A DNA stretch of 64,000 nt from Aphidius gifuensis (taxonomy: Eukaryota; Arthropoda; Insecta; Hymenoptera; Braconidae), in contig NC_057791.1 of the NCBI RefSeq assembly GCF_014905175.1, positions 9,124,492 to 9,188,491 on the forward strand, read 5' to 3'. Positions 59,641 to 64,000 of the stretch are shown here, piece by piece (the stretch's first letter is position 1; each line of letters starts with the position of its first letter). The position numbers and the translations under genes are program-made. Under the pieces are notes generated by a model that saw only the letters and a program-made list of their open reading frames with translations, had not been told where the DNA came from and made no database searches.

Positions 59641-61741
59641 TGAACCCGAGTTAAAATTGTTCAGTTCTGCTGAGTTCTGCGCGTCCTGCTCCGTATGAAA
59701 ATAAAACCAACCGTTCTGTATTTTTTTAAATTTCTTTTTTTTTAAAGGACGATCGTCTTTTTTTTCAGAACGATTGTCCTCATAATTTTTATGTCAGCCA
59801 TGAAAATTAACATGTGGCAACAACCTTTCCTCAGCTACCATTTTTCCTATGATTTTTTATTTATTTAAATTAATAATAAGCTATCAGAAAAATATTAGCT
59901 AAAGAAAGGAAGTTGCCTACAGGTTAATTTCCATGGCTAAATAAATTCTTTTCTAAATTAACATGTAAACAAATTTCTTTTCTTAGTTACCATTTTTCCT
60001 ATGATTTTTTATTTATTTAAATTAATAAAAAGCTATGGGAAAAATGGTAACTAAGGAAAGGAAGTTGTTTACCTGTTAATTTATAAAGAATTTATTTAGC
60101 CATGGAAATTAACCTGTAGGCAACTTCCTTTCCTTAGCTAATATTTTTCCCATAGCTTTTTATCAATTTAAATAAATGAAAAATCATAGGAAAAATGGTA
60201 GCTAAGGAAAAGAAGTTGCCAAATAAATTAATTCGCAGAGTAGAATATTTTTATAACTATTTGACAGAGTAATTTTTTTTTAATAGAAATTAATGCTGTA
60301 AAAATAATCTAGACTGCATATTAATTCATTTGGCATTATTCTTTTCTTAGGAACATTTGCAATGATTGATTTAATAGCTATTGGCAAATTTTTCTAGGGA
60401 AAGAATGTTGCTGAATAAATTAATACGCAGTCTAGATTATTTGTCCAGCATTTTTAAAATTTTTTTTAATTTTTGATGCCCTACTATTTTTTACATTAAT
60501 TTTTTCCTAACCGGATTCGATCGAACGTCATTCTAATGACTAAATCTATGCCCTAACGCGCGAGACCATTTTCACATGTTGAATATATTCAAAATTTTGT
60601 TCTCATAAACTACGAGACGATCCATACAAGTATAATTGATTAGAAAAATGAAAAAAAGAGCCCACCACCGTTATTCAATCTGAACCTAATTGAATACTTT
60701 TTTAATTAATCAATTATAGCAAGTGTTGCTAAGGAAAGGATGTAGCCAAATTAATTAATTCGTAGACTAGATTAATTTTACAGCCGTTTGATACAATAAT
60801 TTTATTTTAATAGAGAAAATAATAATGTAAAATTAATCTAGTCTACGTATTAATTTACTTGGCCACATCCTTTCCTTAGCTTTTTTTGCCATAATCAATT
60901 AATTAAATAGCTATTAGCAAATGTTTCTAAGGGAAGGAGGTAGCCAAATAAATTATTTTGTAGTCTAGACTGAATTTACATTATTATTTTCTATATTTAA
61001 ATAAAATTGTTGTTTCAAATAACTGTACAAATAATGTAGACTACGAATTAATTTATTCAACTACATTTTTATCTTAGCTATTGTTGCCATAATTAATTAA
61101 TAAAAAAGCTATTGGAAAATGGTTATAAGGAAAAGAGGTAGCCAAATAAATAAATTCATAACGTAGATTATTTTTACAGCCATTTGACACGAAAATTTTA
61201 TTTAAATATAGAAAATAATGCTATAAAATTTATCTAAATTACGAATTAATTTATTTGGCTACCTCCTTTCCTTAGAAACATTTGCCAAGTGCTTTTTAAT
61301 TAATAAGTTATAGCAAATGTAACTAATAAGAGGATAGAACTCAATAAATTTATTATTTATTAGTATAGACTGATTCATATTTTTTATCTTATTGTTGAAT
61401 AATAAATGAATATAATTGACAATTTATAATATTAATGATCATAATGATGTTATCAATTTTTTTAATATTATTAATAATTCAAAATATATAATTATAATAA
61501 TTATCAATATTCATTATAGTAAGTAACGAGTATTTATTAAATACGAGCCGTTTAAATTTTTTTTTCTTTTTTTTTCAAAAAAGAGTTCTTTAGAAAATTA
61601 TAACCACAATCGCTCTTCAAGAAAAGACGATCGTCCTATAAGAAAAAGAAATAAAAAAAAAAGAAGAATGATTGGTTTTATTTTTGGACGGAGCAGGACG
61701 CGCTGCACTCAGCAGAACTCAACAATTTTAACTCGGGTTCA
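59641..61741. mobile_element. 2.1 kb element with ~120 bp TIRs (TGAACCCGAGTTAAAATTG)
   Basis: TGAACCCGAGTTAAAATTGT at 59641 and the complement ending 61741; the TIRs continue through TTCTGCTGAGT, GCGCGTCCTGCTCCGT and GGACGATCGTCTTTT. The interior has successive foldbacks of CTTAGCTACCATTTTTCC (59825-60215) and CCTTAGCAACATTTGCCATAA (60340-61330) words. A weak minus-strand tRNA-like module is at 60510-60568. No transposase and no clear target duplication. Confidence 0.8.
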
Positions 61742-62060
61742 TAATCAGTTTAAGGGATATCCAGCACAAATCAAAAATACGGATAGAGTCTTGAAATTTT
61801 TTAAGTAGCCTAATGAAATACTAATACACACGCTCAAATTTTATTATAATTTTCTTGTAGCTAATTACTTAGTAATTAATTAATAAAGTAGGCTACTTTT
61901 TTGGAAGTTATGCATAGGTTCTTATGGAGAGTCCGATTGAGTTTTTAGAAACCTGGTTAGCCATTTCACGAAAAATACGGCTAGCTTTATCAAAAACTAA
62001 GTATAGATAGAGGAAACAATAAGGAAACTTTTGATATAAAAATTAATAGGGCTTTGAGAC
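61742..62060. other. No feature recognised
   Basis: AT-rich, non-repetitive by eye. Confidence 0.4.
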
Positions 62061-62099
62061 CTTTTTATTTTACAATAAATAAAAATAAATTTTTGTCTT

Positions 62100-62910
62100 T
62101 GTCTAAATACTTAAGGTTAATTCCAAGTCCCATCGCCGTACCAATATTTATGCCACGAAGGGCCCGTATATTAATAACGCTATTTTTTATCCCCGTGTCC
62201 TGAAATTTTTGTGGCGCCACTGATGAAAAAACCAAGTTCTTTAGTAGTATGTGTGTGCGCGGCAATACACTAGCAAACAAAGTTCACGTCGTACGCCAAA
62301 ACCATGTTCATGTCAGTGTGTCGCGCATCTAGCAAAGTTTAATGTTTAAAAGTTAAATATTTATTAAAAGAAAAAGAACAAAAAATTGAAATAATTATCA
62401 AAATTTTGTCTTGTCCAGGGCTACAATCTGATAGTAAATGTACAGTTTTAAATCAACACAAAAAAAAGTTATTCGTAAAAACATGAGGTAACGCGTATAC
62501 CTAAAGTTGTCAACTTTGACAGTAAATATCTGGAAAAAAGCAAACAAGAAAAAATTCAAAAAAATTCATAATATAGATAATTATTTCATTTAGAAAATAA
62601 GCCAAAAAAATCGAAAGTTTATCAATAATTCAGATATTCAGAATCAACCTTAAGGTTGCTTCCCAGTCGCATCACCGAACCAATATTTATGCCACGAAGG
62701 GCCCGTATATTAATAACGCTATTTTTTATTCCCGTGTCCTGAACTTTTTGTGGCGCCACTGATGAAAAAACCAAGTTCTTTACATAGTAGTATGTGTGTG
62801 CGCGGCAACACACTAGCAAACAAAGTTTACGTCGTACGCCAAAACCATGCTTGTGTTCATGTCAGTGTGCCGCGCAACCAGCAAAGTTTTAATATTTTAA
62901 AGTTATTTAT
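62100..62910. repeat. Tandem duplication, period ~539 bp
   Basis: ATTTATGCCACGAAGGGCCC at about 62146 and 62685; each copy extends ~230 bp (CCTGAA.TTTTTGTGGCGCCA, AGTATGTGTGTGCGCGGCAA, CACGTCGTACGCCAAAACCA). Both copies keep a minus-strand frame (VFSSVAPQK.QDTGIKNS), 71 and 65 codons, but differences between them do not favour synonymous sites by eye and nothing recognisable is encoded. A fragment of the spacer recurs near 63085-63180 (AAGCCAAAAAAA, CGTCAGAAAAAATTGAA). Confidence 0.65.
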
Positions 62911-63785
62911 TTTAAAAATTCACGTCAGAAAAAACTTAAAATTTTTTATCGTATGTATCTTTGTAATCACTAAAATTTTGTAGTAAATGAAAGGTTTTTT
63001 AATAGACAACGAATATGCTAAAAAACAAAATGTGAGGTTCCGCCCTATCCTCATGTATAAAAGTTGAGACTTTGAGACTAATTATCTCAAAAGATCCACG
63101 TCAGAAAAAATTGAAGAAATTTACCAGATAAATAGCTATTTCATTTAAAAAATAAGCCAAAAAAAAAAAAATTAAATAGAAATTCAATCTCTGGGAAGCA
63201 ACTTTAAGTGGAAGTGAGAAACAAGATTTTCTCCTTTTTTTATCTCGTTCGCACTCATAGAAATATTATGTTTCTAAATGCCATCCGCAAGAGGTCTCTA
63301 GATATGCGCGGGTAACACCTTAAGTATTTTTTTTTTATAATAAATTTATCAAAGATAATTTGACGAAGCAACATAACCAGGTAATATCAGTTACTGCTTT
63401 CATAAATAATCAATTTTTTAAATTTATAAATTAGTTAACATAATAATTTTAATAAAAAAAAAAAATGAAAATCATATATTATACAGATAAAAATGACATG
63501 GTAAGTTCGCTTTTAGTTTTCCATCTTCAGCGCTTTTGTAATGCTCGAACAACAAACTATCAAAACGATATTAACAATTTTTTTATTGTAAATATAAATA
63601 ATTTTTTCAATTTATAAATTGTTTCACGTAAAAAGTTTGATGAAAATTAAATAAGAATAATATTATTTATAGAAATAACTATATTAGATGAGATTCAGTT
63701 TTTCGATTGTATCACTTTTTCAAGTGCGTGAACCTAGCAACCCACATTATCGTAGAAACTTGTGGTAAAGTTCATTTTGGAAGTC
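62911..63785. other. No gene seen
   Basis: AT-rich; the 63225-63302 portion is shared with 47755-47820. Confidence 0.4.
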
Positions 63786-64000
63786 TTAATTTGTAGTAAT
63801 TTGTAGTGTAAAGGGTTTAATTTGTAGTTAAAAAATTAACGGTGGAAAAATTGTTAAAAGGTACTTTCTTCAAAAATTGACTTAGAGCGATGAAATTAGG
63901 GCCAATACGTTCGTTAGAATTTGTAGTAATTTGTAGTGAAAAAGGTTTAATTTGTAGTTCAAAAATTAAGGGTGAAAAAAGAGTTAAAATGTACTTTCGT
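63786..64000. repeat. Tandem repeat TTTGTAGTAATTTGTAGT (~120 bp unit), runs off the window
   Basis: AATTTGTAGTAATTTGTAGT at about 63790 and 63918, each followed by GGTTTAATTTGTAGTT and AAAAATTAA. At least two units. Confidence 0.75.

Overview
This is an AT-rich, repeat-saturated piece of an animal nuclear genome, almost certainly an insect. The one confidently recognised host gene is slouch (NK1 class homeobox), read as two exons on the + strand (34036-34936 and 45228-46246) separated by a ~10.3 kb intron. Very low GC, a huge load of non-autonomous DNA elements and tRNA-derived sequences fit a hymenopteran (a parasitoid wasp would suit), but nothing seen here fixes the order or species.

Layout. 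1-6200: self-complementary repeat elements, including a 3.2 kb nested palindrome (1157-4361) and a 0.9 kb foldback. 6768-8830: decayed transposase-like gene of the 'DNCxGQNKN' type, split by a 1.1 kb MITE (7066-8150). 8840-19380: mostly inverted-repeat elements sharing a CCCGnnTAGGA-like end, plus one 876 bp MITE with a tRNA-like core. 19389-33060: hAT-type elements with perfect 8 bp target duplications (19389-19761; 27636-29845), foldbacks, MITEs and tRNA-like modules. 33500-46640: the slouch locus; its intron holds at least four TIR elements and a base-balanced, repeat-poor block (43960-45060) just before exon 2 that is a candidate regulatory region. 46640-55400: duplicated non-coding segments flanking two large palindromes, one (51569-52592) with nearly identical arms. 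55660-59540: a 3.9 kb array of ~180 bp hairpin units whose second half mirrors the first. 59641-61741: a 2.1 kb element with ~120 bp terminal inverted repeats. 61742-64000: short tandem duplications.

Two themes recur. First, many elements are built almost wholly from one short self-complementary 'word' (AATGGCC, CAAGCTTG/CAAGCCTG, TTGGCCAAG, CCTGATCAGG, TTGGGACCCAA, CCTTAGC/GCTAAGG, ATCGTATCG, TTTGTTAA...), each element with its own word. Second, many of these carry one tRNA-like A-box/B-box module. Nested insertions leave readable empty sites, so part of the order of events can be read directly. I found no CRISPR array, no rRNA, no intact transposase and no recognisable viral gene.
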